Positions 57,019 through 64,000 of a stretch of DNA of 64,000 nucleotides are shown piece after piece. This stretch comes from G965205725 sp965205725. Lineage in GTDB: Bacteria > Pseudomonadota > Gammaproteobacteria > Pseudomonadales > Halieaceae. The stretch is from positions 186,001-250,000 of the forward strand of contig OZ242189.1 of NCBI GenBank assembly GCA_965205725.1, given 5' to 3'. Both the position numbers and the translations under genes were made by a program. The notes below the pieces were generated by a model that saw only the letters and a program-made list of their open reading frames with translations, had not been told where the DNA came from and made no database searches. Within the stretch, counting starts at the first letter, position 1. Each line of letters opens with the position of its first letter.

Positions 57019-57132
57019 AGTTCATAATTAGAGCAATTTAGTCAATGTAGTTCAGCGCAATAGCTGCTACCTTTACTCGCTGCCTTTTACACGCTTAACA
57101 TTAACACGGAACATAAACGGGAGATGACCCAC

Positions 57133-58563
57133 ATGACGGCCCAACAAACTCCAGAGATGATTGAAGAGCAACAACGAGCCCAGACCGATATTGCTGCCCT
57201 GGTAGAGCGTTCTCGCAAAGCCCAGGAATACATTGCCGACTATAGCCAGGAACAGGTGGACGAGTTAATTCGCGCTATGGTTTACGCAGTTGCCCGTGAG
57301 GACCGGGCTGAGAAGATTGCTCAATTTACAGTTGAAGAAACTCAACTTGGCAATTACGACGGCAAGTACCTCAAAATTCACCGTAAGACCCGCGCTACCC
57401 TGATGGACATCATCGATGACAAATCAGTGGGTGTTATTGAAGAGTTGCCAGAGCGTAATATTGTCAAGATTGCGAAGCCAGTGGGTGTCATTGGGGCGCT
57501 CTCTCCGTCTACTAATCCGGAAGCTACGCCGGTGATCAAGGCCATTTCTGCTGTAAAGGGCCGCAACTCCATCATTGTTGCACCCCATCCCCGCGCCAAG
57601 CTGACCAACAAAATGATCTGTGACTATATGCGCGAGGCCCTGGAACTCTGCGGCGCGCCCGCAGACCTGGTGATTGCTATCGAAACACCGTCTATAGAAG
57701 GTACCAACGAACTGATGCGTCAGTGTGATCGGGTGTTGGCAACCGGAGGCGGCCCGATGGTACACGCTGCCTATTCAAGTGGTACCCCGGCGCTGGGTGT
57801 GGGTGTGGGCAATGCCTGCATTACGGTTGATGAGTCTGCCGACCTGGATGAGGCAGCCGAGAAAATTCGTATCTCCAAAACCCTGGATTTGGCGGCCTCC
57901 TGCTCTTCTGATAACTCGGTACTGCTGTTCGAGTCGATCTATGACGACATGCTCGACAAGCTCAAAGCCGAAAGTGGTTATGTATTGAATGAGGAAGATA
58001 AAGAGAAACTAAAGAACACTATTTGGGTGGACGGCCATTTGAATACCGCTGTTGTCGCTCAGTCAGCCTCTAAAATTGCCGATATGGCCGGTATTGAGTT
58101 ACCGGAAGGTGTTCAGTTTTTGATTGTGCCAGAAACGGGTACCGGTCCGGACCATCCTTTCTCCGGTGAAAAACTCACAGTGACTATGGCACTGTATAAG
58201 GTCAAAAACATCGATGATGCCATTGCGACAACCAATGCGATTCAGGCCTATCAGGGGCAGGGTCACAGTTGTGGTATCTACTCCTACAATGACGACAACA
58301 TCATGAAATTTGCCAATGCCACCAAGACATCGCGGGTGATGGTTAATCAACCGCAGGCGGCGTCAAATAGCGGTAACTTGTGGAATGGCATGCGCCAGAC
58401 GTTTTCTCTGGGCTGTGGCTCCTGGGGCGGCAACGCCACCAATAACAACATCACCTGGCGCGATCTGATCAATGAAACCTGGGTATCCAAACCTTTAGCC
58501 AAAACCAAGGAGATACCTGCGGACGACATCCTGTTCGGTGCAGTAATGGATAAATTCCAATAA
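57133..58563 (+). CDS. acylating aldehyde dehydrogenase (SauS/EutE-like)
   Basis: The protein has 476 residues from ATG 57133, which has GGGAG at a 9-base spacing; the ATG at 57124 is too close to it. The fold is CoA-acylating aldehyde dehydrogenase: KPVGVIGALSPSTNPEATP, IIVAPHPRAK, the catalytic Cys257 in LAASCSSDNSVL, and GNACITVDESADLDEA. These features match sulfoacetaldehyde or acetaldehyde dehydrogenases (acylating) rather than classical methylmalonate-semialdehyde dehydrogenase MmsA, whose active site reads GQRCMA. As first gene of a valine operon it probably oxidises the semialdehyde made by the last gene to an acyl-CoA (inference). Confidence 0.85.
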   Translation: MTAQQTPEMIEEQQRAQTDIAALVERSRKAQEYIADYSQEQVDELIRAMVYAVAREDRAEKIAQFTVEETQLGNYDGKYLKIHRKTRATLMDIIDDKSVGVIEELPERNIVKIAKPVGVIGALSPSTNPEATPVIKAISAVKGRNSIIVAPHPRAKLTNKMICDYMREALELCGAPADLVIAIETPSIEGTNELMRQCDRVLATGGGPMVHAAYSSGTPALGVGVGNACITVDESADLDEAAEKIRISKTLDLAASCSSDNSVLLFESIYDDMLDKLKAESGYVLNEEDKEKLKNTIWVDGHLNTAVVAQSASKIADMAGIELPEGVQFLIVPETGTGPDHPFSGEKLTVTMALYKVKNIDDAIATTNAIQAYQGQGHSCGIYSYNDDNIMKFANATKTSRVMVNQPQAASNSGNLWNGMRQTFSLGCGSWGGNATNNNITWRDLINETWVSKPLAKTKEIPADDILFGAVMDKFQ

Positions 58564-58579
58564 GTAACAGGGGATCGCC

Positions 58580-59740
58580 ATGGATTTCTCTCTCAGTGAT
58601 GAACAGCAAGCGTTCGTCGACAGCGCGCGCGCGTTTTCCACGGCTGAGCTAGCACCCAACGCCGCCCGCTGGGATGAAGATGCCATCTTTCCCAGGAAAG
58701 CTCTGCGCGATGCAGGCCAACTTGGGTTTATGGGGATGTACACACCAGAAGCAGCGGGTGGTTTAGCGCTGCCGCGTTTGGATGCCAGCCTTATCGTTGA
58801 GGAATTGGCGAAAGGATGTACCACCACTGCGGCCTTTTTGACCATTCATAATATGGCGACCAGTATGATTGGCCGTTACTGCCAGCAGCCGGTCATTGAT
58901 GAGTGGTGTCCCGATTTGGTCATGGGAGATAAGCTCGCCTCCTACTGCCTGACAGAGCCCGGCGCAGGTTCTGATGCCGCGTCGCTGAAAACATCTGCGG
59001 TTCTGGATGGCGATGACTATGTGGTAAACGGCAGCAAGGTATTTATTTCCGGAGCTGGTGAAACCGATGTGTTGGTGGTGATGCTGCGCACCAGTGACAA
59101 GGGTCCGAAGGGTATATCGGCACTGTTAATTCCGGCAGACGCCGAGGGTGTTTCCTACGGCAAAAAAGAAGAAAAAATGGGCTGGAATGCACAGCCCACG
59201 CGCATGATTAATTTTGACAATGCGCGGGTGCCTGCGAGCAATAGACTTGGGGCAGAGGGTCAGGGTTTTGCCATTGCCATGGAAGGGCTTGATGGCGGGC
59301 GTATTAATATTGCGACCTGCTCTATAGGTACCGCCCAGCAGGCGCTGGAGGAGGCAACTGCCTATGTCCAGGAGCGCAATCAGTTCAATCGGGCGATCAG
59401 CGAATTTCAGGCGACCCAGTTTGCTTTGGCGGACATGCTCACCGAGCTGGTAGCCGCACGGCAGATGGTGCGCCTGGCTGCCAGCAAACTGGACAACAAG
59501 GATTCGCAGGCAACCACCTATTGCGCGATGGCCAAACGCTTTGCGACGGATGTTGGGTTCAGGGTTTGCAACGATTCTCTCCAATTGTTTGGCGGCTACG
59601 GCTATATCAAGGAGTACCCGATGGAGCGCCATGTGCGCGACACCCGTGTGCATCAAATTCTGGAAGGCACTAACGAAATTATGCGGGTGATTGTGTCCCG
59701 CCGCTTATTAATGGAAGACGCTTTGGAGGTCATTAAATGA
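58580..59740 (+). CDS. acyl-CoA dehydrogenase, probably isobutyryl-CoA dehydrogenase
   Basis: This 386-residue flavoenzyme removes two hydrogens from acyl-CoA to make the 2-enoyl-CoA. Family signatures are CLTEPGAGSDAASLKT (flavin binding), FGGYGYIKEYPMERHVRD and the candidate catalytic Glu362 in LEGTNEIMR. Closeness to ACAD8-type enzymes and the operon context point to isobutyryl-CoA or 2-methylacyl-CoA as substrate. The ribosome site is AGGGGA. Its stop overlaps the next start by 4 bases. Confidence 0.93.
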   Translation: MDFSLSDEQQAFVDSARAFSTAELAPNAARWDEDAIFPRKALRDAGQLGFMGMYTPEAAGGLALPRLDASLIVEELAKGCTTTAAFLTIHNMATSMIGRYCQQPVIDEWCPDLVMGDKLASYCLTEPGAGSDAASLKTSAVLDGDDYVVNGSKVFISGAGETDVLVVMLRTSDKGPKGISALLIPADAEGVSYGKKEEKMGWNAQPTRMINFDNARVPASNRLGAEGQGFAIAMEGLDGGRINIATCSIGTAQQALEEATAYVQERNQFNRAISEFQATQFALADMLTELVAARQMVRLAASKLDNKDSQATTYCAMAKRFATDVGFRVCNDSLQLFGGYGYIKEYPMERHVRDTRVHQILEGTNEIMRVIVSRRLLMEDALEVIK

Positions 59741-60525
59741 GCTTGAGCACATCGGACAAATTAAAAGTAGAAGTGAGTGGTCACACTGCCAAAATCACAA
59801 TCGACAATCCGGCAGCAAACACCTGGGATACAGAGAGCCTGCCTGCACTTGCTGACTTGGTTGGCAAGCTCAACGCTGAGCGCTCCATCTATGCATTGGT
59901 GATTACCGGGCAGGGCGATAAGTTTTTTTCTGCGGGTGCAGATCTGAATTTGTTTGCCGATGGTGATCCCGATACCGCTCGCACTATGGCTGAGTTTTTT
60001 GGTAAAGGCTTTGAGTGCCTGGCAAATTTTCGCGGTGTGTCAATTGCTGCGGTCAACGGCTTTGCTATGGGCGGTGGTTTGGAGGCGGCACTGGCCTGCG
60101 ATATTCGCATCGCCGAAGAGCCCGCACAAATGGCGCTGCCTGAAGCAAAAGTTGGTTTATTGCCCTGCGCAGGCGGCACTCAGCGACTGTCCTGGCTGGT
60201 TGGCGAGGGTTGGGCCAAGAAGATGATTTTGTGTGGTGAGCGCGTCAATGCCGAAACTGCGCTGCGCATTGGTTTGGTGGAAGAGGTTGTGGCGTCTGGT
60301 TCAGCCCTGGAGCGGGCGATGGCTCTGGCCGAGCAAGCGGGGGATCAAAGCCCTATATCGGTAACTTCCTGCAAACAGTTGATTCATCAGGCCCGCGAGA
60401 ATGCCCTGGGTGAAGCCCTGCCCTATGAGAGGCAGAAATTTGTTGATCTGTTTACTACAGAAGATCAGCGTGAAGGTGTCAATGCTTTTCTGGAAAAGCG
60501 TAAGCCCGAATGGAAAAACAGCTAG
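59737..60525 (+). CDS. enoyl-CoA hydratase
   Basis: This 262-residue crotonase-family enzyme should hydrate methacrylyl-CoA to 3-hydroxyisobutyryl-CoA in this operon. The oxyanion-hole motif is GDKFFSAGADLNLFADG, and the second is VNGFAMGGGLEAALACDIRIA. The catalytic acidic region includes LPEAKVGLLPCAGGTQRL. It overlaps the acyl-CoA dehydrogenase gene by 4 bases and is 3 bases from the hydrolase gene. Confidence 0.92.
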   Translation: MSLSTSDKLKVEVSGHTAKITIDNPAANTWDTESLPALADLVGKLNAERSIYALVITGQGDKFFSAGADLNLFADGDPDTARTMAEFFGKGFECLANFRGVSIAAVNGFAMGGGLEAALACDIRIAEEPAQMALPEAKVGLLPCAGGTQRLSWLVGEGWAKKMILCGERVNAETALRIGLVEEVVASGSALERAMALAEQAGDQSPISVTSCKQLIHQARENALGEALPYERQKFVDLFTTEDQREGVNAFLEKRKPEWKNS

Positions 60526-60528
60526 AGA

Positions 60529-61656
60529 GTGGATGAATTGCCGATGACCGGACCTCCTGTTTTATTCGAAGAAGTTACTTGTAGCGGCGGCAGGTTGGGG
60601 CGTATTACTCTCAATGTTGAGAGCACTCTAAATTCTGTGACACTGGATATGGTCGACTTGTTGCAGTCGAAACTGGACGAGTGGCGCGACGCCCCCGAGT
60701 TGGGCGCTGTCATCATTGACGGCGCTGGTGAAAAAGCACTCTGCGCGGGTGGCGATGTGCAAGCATTGCGCAATTCCGCAATTGCGCAACCCGGAGGTCC
60801 CTGTGAATACGCAGAGGCCTTTTTCTCGCGTGAATACCGCATGAACTACACCTTGCATACTTATAACAAGCCAATCATTTGCTGGGGCCATGGGATTGTG
60901 ATGGGTGGTGGCCTTGGGATTATGTCCGCATGCAGTCATCGCGTGGTCACTGAGAAAACCCGTATCGCTATGCCCGAGGTGACCATTGCTCTTTTCCCGG
61001 ATGTGGGTGGCAGTTGGTTTCTCAATCATATGCCAGGTCGTGCCGGGGAGTTCCTGGCTTTGACCGGTGCATCAATCAATGCAGCTGATGCCATTTATAC
61101 GGGTATTGCCGACCGCTTTATTGCCAGTGAACACAAGCAGGCGGTTTTGGAGGGGTTGCGCAAACAGTCGTGGCAGGGCAGTAGCGAAGACAGTCACGCT
61201 CTGGTTCGCAGTGTATTGCGACCTTTTGCTGAGCAGAGCATTGGCAGTTGGCTTGCGGGTCAGGTCGAACCACATATGGCATCAATTAGCGCACTGTGCG
61301 ACGGCGACAGCGTGCACGATATCATCGACAACATTACCAGCCAGGAAACCGAAGACCCCTGGCTGACCAAGGCTCGCGATAGCCTGGCCGCTGGTTCGCC
61401 CCTGGCGGCCCGATGGATTCATCGCCAGTTGTACGCAACGCGCCACGCCTCACTAAAAGAAGTGTTTCAGCAGGAGATCCAACTGGTCACAAATATTGTT
61501 CGCTATCCGGAATTTGCCGAGGGCGTAAGGGCGTTGCTGGTGGATAAGGACCGTAATCCGGCGTGGGCTTACGCAAGTTCACGTGACGTTACCGATACCG
61601 TATTGGATGGCTTTTTTGCCGCCCCCTGGAGTCACAATCCACTGGCGGACTTATAG
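60529..61656 (+). CDS. 3-hydroxyisobutyryl-CoA hydrolase
   Basis: This 375-residue crotonase-fold thioesterase releases 3-hydroxyisobutyrate from its CoA ester, a step special to valine degradation. Signatures are KALCAGGDVQAL, GHGIVMGGGLGIMSACSHRVV and MPEVTIALFPDVGGSWFL, followed by the long C-terminal extension that separates hydrolases from hydratases. The start may be GTG 60529 or ATG 60544; both are in frame. Confidence 0.9.
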   Translation: MDELPMTGPPVLFEEVTCSGGRLGRITLNVESTLNSVTLDMVDLLQSKLDEWRDAPELGAVIIDGAGEKALCAGGDVQALRNSAIAQPGGPCEYAEAFFSREYRMNYTLHTYNKPIICWGHGIVMGGGLGIMSACSHRVVTEKTRIAMPEVTIALFPDVGGSWFLNHMPGRAGEFLALTGASINAADAIYTGIADRFIASEHKQAVLEGLRKQSWQGSSEDSHALVRSVLRPFAEQSIGSWLAGQVEPHMASISALCDGDSVHDIIDNITSQETEDPWLTKARDSLAAGSPLAARWIHRQLYATRHASLKEVFQQEIQLVTNIVRYPEFAEGVRALLVDKDRNPAWAYASSRDVTDTVLDGFFAAPWSHNPLADL

Positions 61657-61665
61657 GAGAAGATC

Positions 61666-62550
61666 ATGGCAACCGTTGGTTTTATCGGTTTAGGCAATAT
61701 GGGTGGTCCTATGGCCACCAACCTGGTTAAAGCAGGCCACACGGTCACCGTATTTGATTTAACGCCAGCGGCATGCGCTCAGTTACAGGCAGTGGGGGCC
61801 AGTGTTGCAGAGTCTGCATTGGCTGCAACGCGGGGTGCCGACTATGTGATCAGTATGCTGCCTGCGGGTAAGCATGTGGCTGCGGTTTATGCCGGGGAGA
61901 ATGGCCTGCTGGATTATCTGGATGCGTCGGTCACCGTGCTCGATTGCAGCACCATTGCTGCGGCAACTGCAAAGGAGGTGGGCGAGGTCGCCAAAACCAA
62001 GGGAATCGGCTTCATGGATACACCGGTGTCTGGCGGAGTGGCCGCTGCGGCAGCGGGGACTTTGGCGTTTATGTGTGGTGGCGATGCCGAGACCTTTGCG
62101 AAAGCAAAGCTGATTCTTGCAGACATGGGCAAAAATATCTTTCATGCTGGCCCGGCTGGTGCTGGCCAGGTCGCCAAAGGCTGCAACAACATGCTGTTGG
62201 CGATTCATATGATTGGCACTGCCGAGGCTTTGGAGATGGGTGTAAGAAATGGGCTGGAGCCAACTGTGTTGTCTGAAATTATGCTGGCCAGCTCCGGTCG
62301 CAACTGGTCTTTGGAAGTGTATAACCCTTATCCCGGGGTGATGGAAGGTGCTCCCGCCAGCAACGATTACAAGCCGGGATTCATGGTGGATTTAATGGTC
62401 AAGGACTTGGGCCTGGCGATGGAAATTGCTGAGCGAGCGGGTGTGGATAATCCCATGGGGCAGTTGGCGCGCAAGCTCTACCAGGCGCACCAGGCTGAAG
62501 GCAATGGGCAGGTGGATTTCTCGAGTATTCAGCAGACTCTTGAGGGTTAA
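61666..62550 (+). CDS. mmsB: 3-hydroxyisobutyrate dehydrogenase
   Basis: This 294-residue NAD-dependent enzyme oxidises 3-hydroxyisobutyrate to methylmalonate semialdehyde. The dinucleotide motif is VGFIGLGNMGGPMATNL, the substrate-binding motif DTPVSGGVAAA, and the catalytic Lys171 lies in GAGQVAKGCNN. The length and the C-terminal DLGLAMEIAERAGVDNPMG segment fit. AGGAG stands 6 bases before the ATG. As last gene of the operon, its product is the expected substrate of the aldehyde dehydrogenase encoded first. Confidence 0.93.
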   Translation: MATVGFIGLGNMGGPMATNLVKAGHTVTVFDLTPAACAQLQAVGASVAESALAATRGADYVISMLPAGKHVAAVYAGENGLLDYLDASVTVLDCSTIAAATAKEVGEVAKTKGIGFMDTPVSGGVAAAAAGTLAFMCGGDAETFAKAKLILADMGKNIFHAGPAGAGQVAKGCNNMLLAIHMIGTAEALEMGVRNGLEPTVLSEIMLASSGRNWSLEVYNPYPGVMEGAPASNDYKPGFMVDLMVKDLGLAMEIAERAGVDNPMGQLARKLYQAHQAEGNGQVDFSSIQQTLEG

Positions 62551-62586
62551 TTGGCGTGAAAAGTCACACGCTATAGCATCGGCGCA

Positions 62587-62625
62587 CCAGTAACCAGTAA
62601 CCAGTAACCAGTAACCAGTAACCAG
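62587..62625. repeat. heptanucleotide tandem repeat (CCAGTAA)n
   Basis: Five perfect copies plus a partial CCAG lie in the gap between mmsB and a small gene. The sequence differs from the heptamer at position 120, but unit length and setting, upstream of a start region, are alike. Confidence 0.95.
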
Positions 62626-62723
62626 CCACTGGTCGGGACGTTCCTCGCGGCGACAGAGGCCTGTCCGCAATCGCACGATTTGCGATATATCTGCGATATA
62701 CTGCCACCCTTAAGGGGAGCCCT

Positions 62724-62879
62724 GTGTTACCGGGAATCCTGACCATCCTCGGTATGACGGGTACAGTTCTCGTGGCAGTCTGGACGGTGGGCCGTTCCCT
62801 GCGAGCCGCTCTAACAGCAGAAATCTATGGGCTACTCACACGAGTGCGAGTAACCCGGCTATGCCTGATTGCAGGCTGA
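62724..62879 (+). CDS. 51-residue truncated paralogue of the coiled-coil protein
   Basis: GTG 62724 with AAGGGGAG upstream opens a short frame whose residues 4-30 (GILTILGMTGTVLVAVW, then GRSLRA) match the membrane leader of the coiled-coil gene at 31433-31933. The upstream DNA is also homologous, including a GATATACT -10 region, with an 11-base duplication (TGCGATATATC type). The whole coiled coil is missing: after AEIYGLL the sequence is unrelated and stops. It is a degenerate copy or a minimal membrane peptide. Confidence 0.55.
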   Translation: MLPGILTILGMTGTVLVAVWTVGRSLRAALTAEIYGLLTRVRVTRLCLIAG

Positions 62880-62922
62880 GCAGGCATCAGGCTGGCCCGG
62901 TTTAACGCTTGCGTATTATTTT

Positions 62923-64000
62923 ATGGACACTGGCAGCAACGAAATTCGCATCACCGATCTCGGCCAACCCCTGCTCACAGACATTCAGCAAGCGGCGAGA
63001 GATTATGGGGAATCTTTGCAGATTGAGCTGAGTGTCGACGGTGTTTTGAATGCTGCGCAGGAGATATCAGGGTTACAGGACTTTGGCGAACCTGATTTTC
63101 TTGAGCGCCTCGGCATATTGGTGAACGAGTGGGCGGGGGACTCGGGTATCACCGGCATTGGCCGCCTCACTCTGTATAACAAGCTGGTTCAGCATGCGAC
63201 CTCGCGGCTGCTCATACATGACACACTGCAACGGCATCCGCAAATTCACGAGATAGAGATAAAACAGCCGATTATTGTGGCGGGTTTACCCCGTTCTGGA
63301 ACCACCCATTTGCTCAACTTAATGGCGGCTGACTCCCGCTTTCGCTCATTAGCTCTGTGGGAGTCATACGAACCCGTACCAAGGCCTGGAGAGGCTGTCA
63401 GTGACGACAGCAACGACCCGCGCTGGCAGCGCGCCGAGGAAGCCTGGCAGGGCATGCAAATGAGCGCCCCTTTGCTGGCAGCAATGCACCCCATGAACCC
63501 AGAGCATATTCACGAGGAGCTTGAGTTGATGGGCCCCAACTTCGCATCCTATAACTATGAGTGGCTCAGCCCATCACCTCAATGGCGCGATCATTATTAC
63601 AGCAGCGATCAGACCCCTCATTACGAATACATGAAAACAGTTCTGAAAATCCTGCAATGGCGGCGCAGCCCCAATCGCTGGGTGCTGAAATGTCCCCAAC
63701 ACATGGAACAACTGAGCGTTCTGCACAAGGTATTTCCAGACGCAACAATAGCCATCACCCACCGTGACCCGGCGGAAGTCATTCAATCAGCGATCACCAT
63801 GCTCGCTTATGGCCAGCGTATGAATCGATACGAAACAAATTTACCGGGGCTGCTAAGCTACTGGACAGACCGCGTCGAACACCTGCTGCGCGCCTGTGTT
63901 TGCGACCGGGACTTGATACCCGCTGAGCAATCCATCGATGTGTTCTTCAAGGCTTTTATGGCTGGCGATATCGCCATGGTGGAACGCATTTACCACATTG
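62923..64000 (+). CDS. sulfotransferase family protein (Sulfotransfer_3-like), 3' end beyond the window
   Basis: The open frame runs from ATG 62923 to the window edge (359 residues visible). The PAPS loop is GLPRSGTTHL at residues 121-130. The 3'-phosphate region appears as THRDPAEVIQSA, and WVLKCPQHMEQL is typical of the Sulfotransfer_3 family. About 110 residues precede the core, as in other members of this group. No clear ribosome site is seen, so the start is tentative. It is unrelated in close sequence to the sulfotransferase at 51941. Confidence 0.85.
   Translation, partial: MDTGSNEIRITDLGQPLLTDIQQAARDYGESLQIELSVDGVLNAAQEISGLQDFGEPDFLERLGILVNEWAGDSGITGIGRLTLYNKLVQHATSRLLIHDTLQRHPQIHEIEIKQPIIVAGLPRSGTTHLLNLMAADSRFRSLALWESYEPVPRPGEAVSDDSNDPRWQRAEEAWQGMQMSAPLLAAMHPMNPEHIHEELELMGPNFASYNYEWLSPSPQWRDHYYSSDQTPHYEYMKTVLKILQWRRSPNRWVLKCPQHMEQLSVLHKVFPDATIAITHRDPAEVIQSAITMLAYGQRMNRYETNLPGLLSYWTDRVEHLLRACVCDRDLIPAEQSIDVFFKAFMAGDIAMVERIYHI

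Noticed and set aside
62564..62746. Minus-strand frame translating the CCAGTAA tract (VTGYWLL repeats)
   Set aside because: Low-complexity translation of a non-coding heptamer tract; no start signals.

Overview
The window looks like the chromosome of a marine gammaproteobacterium. The evidence is the Pseudomonas-like gene order aspS-yebC-ruvCAB-ybgC-tolQRAB-pal-cpoB-queE-queC-tRNA-Lys, a valine/acyl-CoA degradation operon, a SpuC-like aminotransferase, a PQQ quinohemoprotein and two sulfotransferases. A Cellvibrionales/Halieaceae-type organism is my inference; there is no rRNA or other decisive marker.

Region 1 (1-26012) is one giant repetitive surface-protein locus. A DUF4214 domain is followed by about 50 Ig-like (Big_5 type) units of 120 residues, then a mosaic of three other module types. 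Its promoter sits against a 12-copy heptanucleotide tract. As given, the gene is split: about 1 kb (2507-3505) is inverted relative to both flanks, and the flanking frames differ by one base. This is either a rearranged gene or an assembly error in near-identical 360-bp repeats.

Region 2 (26225-34109) has a putrescine-type aminotransferase, a convergent HupE/UreJ-like and PpiC-like pair, a conserved hypothetical, an AraC regulator, a coiled-coil gene of 33-bp repeats, a bounded 1.4-kb insertion sequence with 5-bp target duplications, and a ComEA-like helix-hairpin-helix protein.

Region 3 (34110-48494) is housekeeping: proS on the minus strand, then an HU-like protein, fmdB, aspS, yebC, the RuvABC resolvasome, the complete Tol-Pal system with CpoB, two queuosine/preQ0 genes and tRNA-Lys(UUU).

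Region 4 (48495-57018) is accessory in character. It has a purple-acid-phosphatase-like lipoprotein, a TPR protein, a sulfotransferase, a PQQ/cytochrome c dehydrogenase and an MDR reductase with a Tat-like leader. Three copies of a 151-162 bp MITE lie here, each with terminal inverted repeats and 5-bp target duplications; one ends exactly at a start codon.

Region 5 (57133-62550) is a tight operon for valine/isobutyryl-CoA catabolism: acylating aldehyde dehydrogenase, acyl-CoA dehydrogenase, enoyl-CoA hydratase, 3-hydroxyisobutyryl-CoA hydrolase and 3-hydroxyisobutyrate dehydrogenase. Its aldehyde dehydrogenase appears to be the sulfoacetaldehyde/EutE-like type rather than classical MmsA. The window ends with a second heptanucleotide tract, a 51-residue truncated paralogue of the coiled-coil gene, and a second sulfotransferase cut by the window edge.
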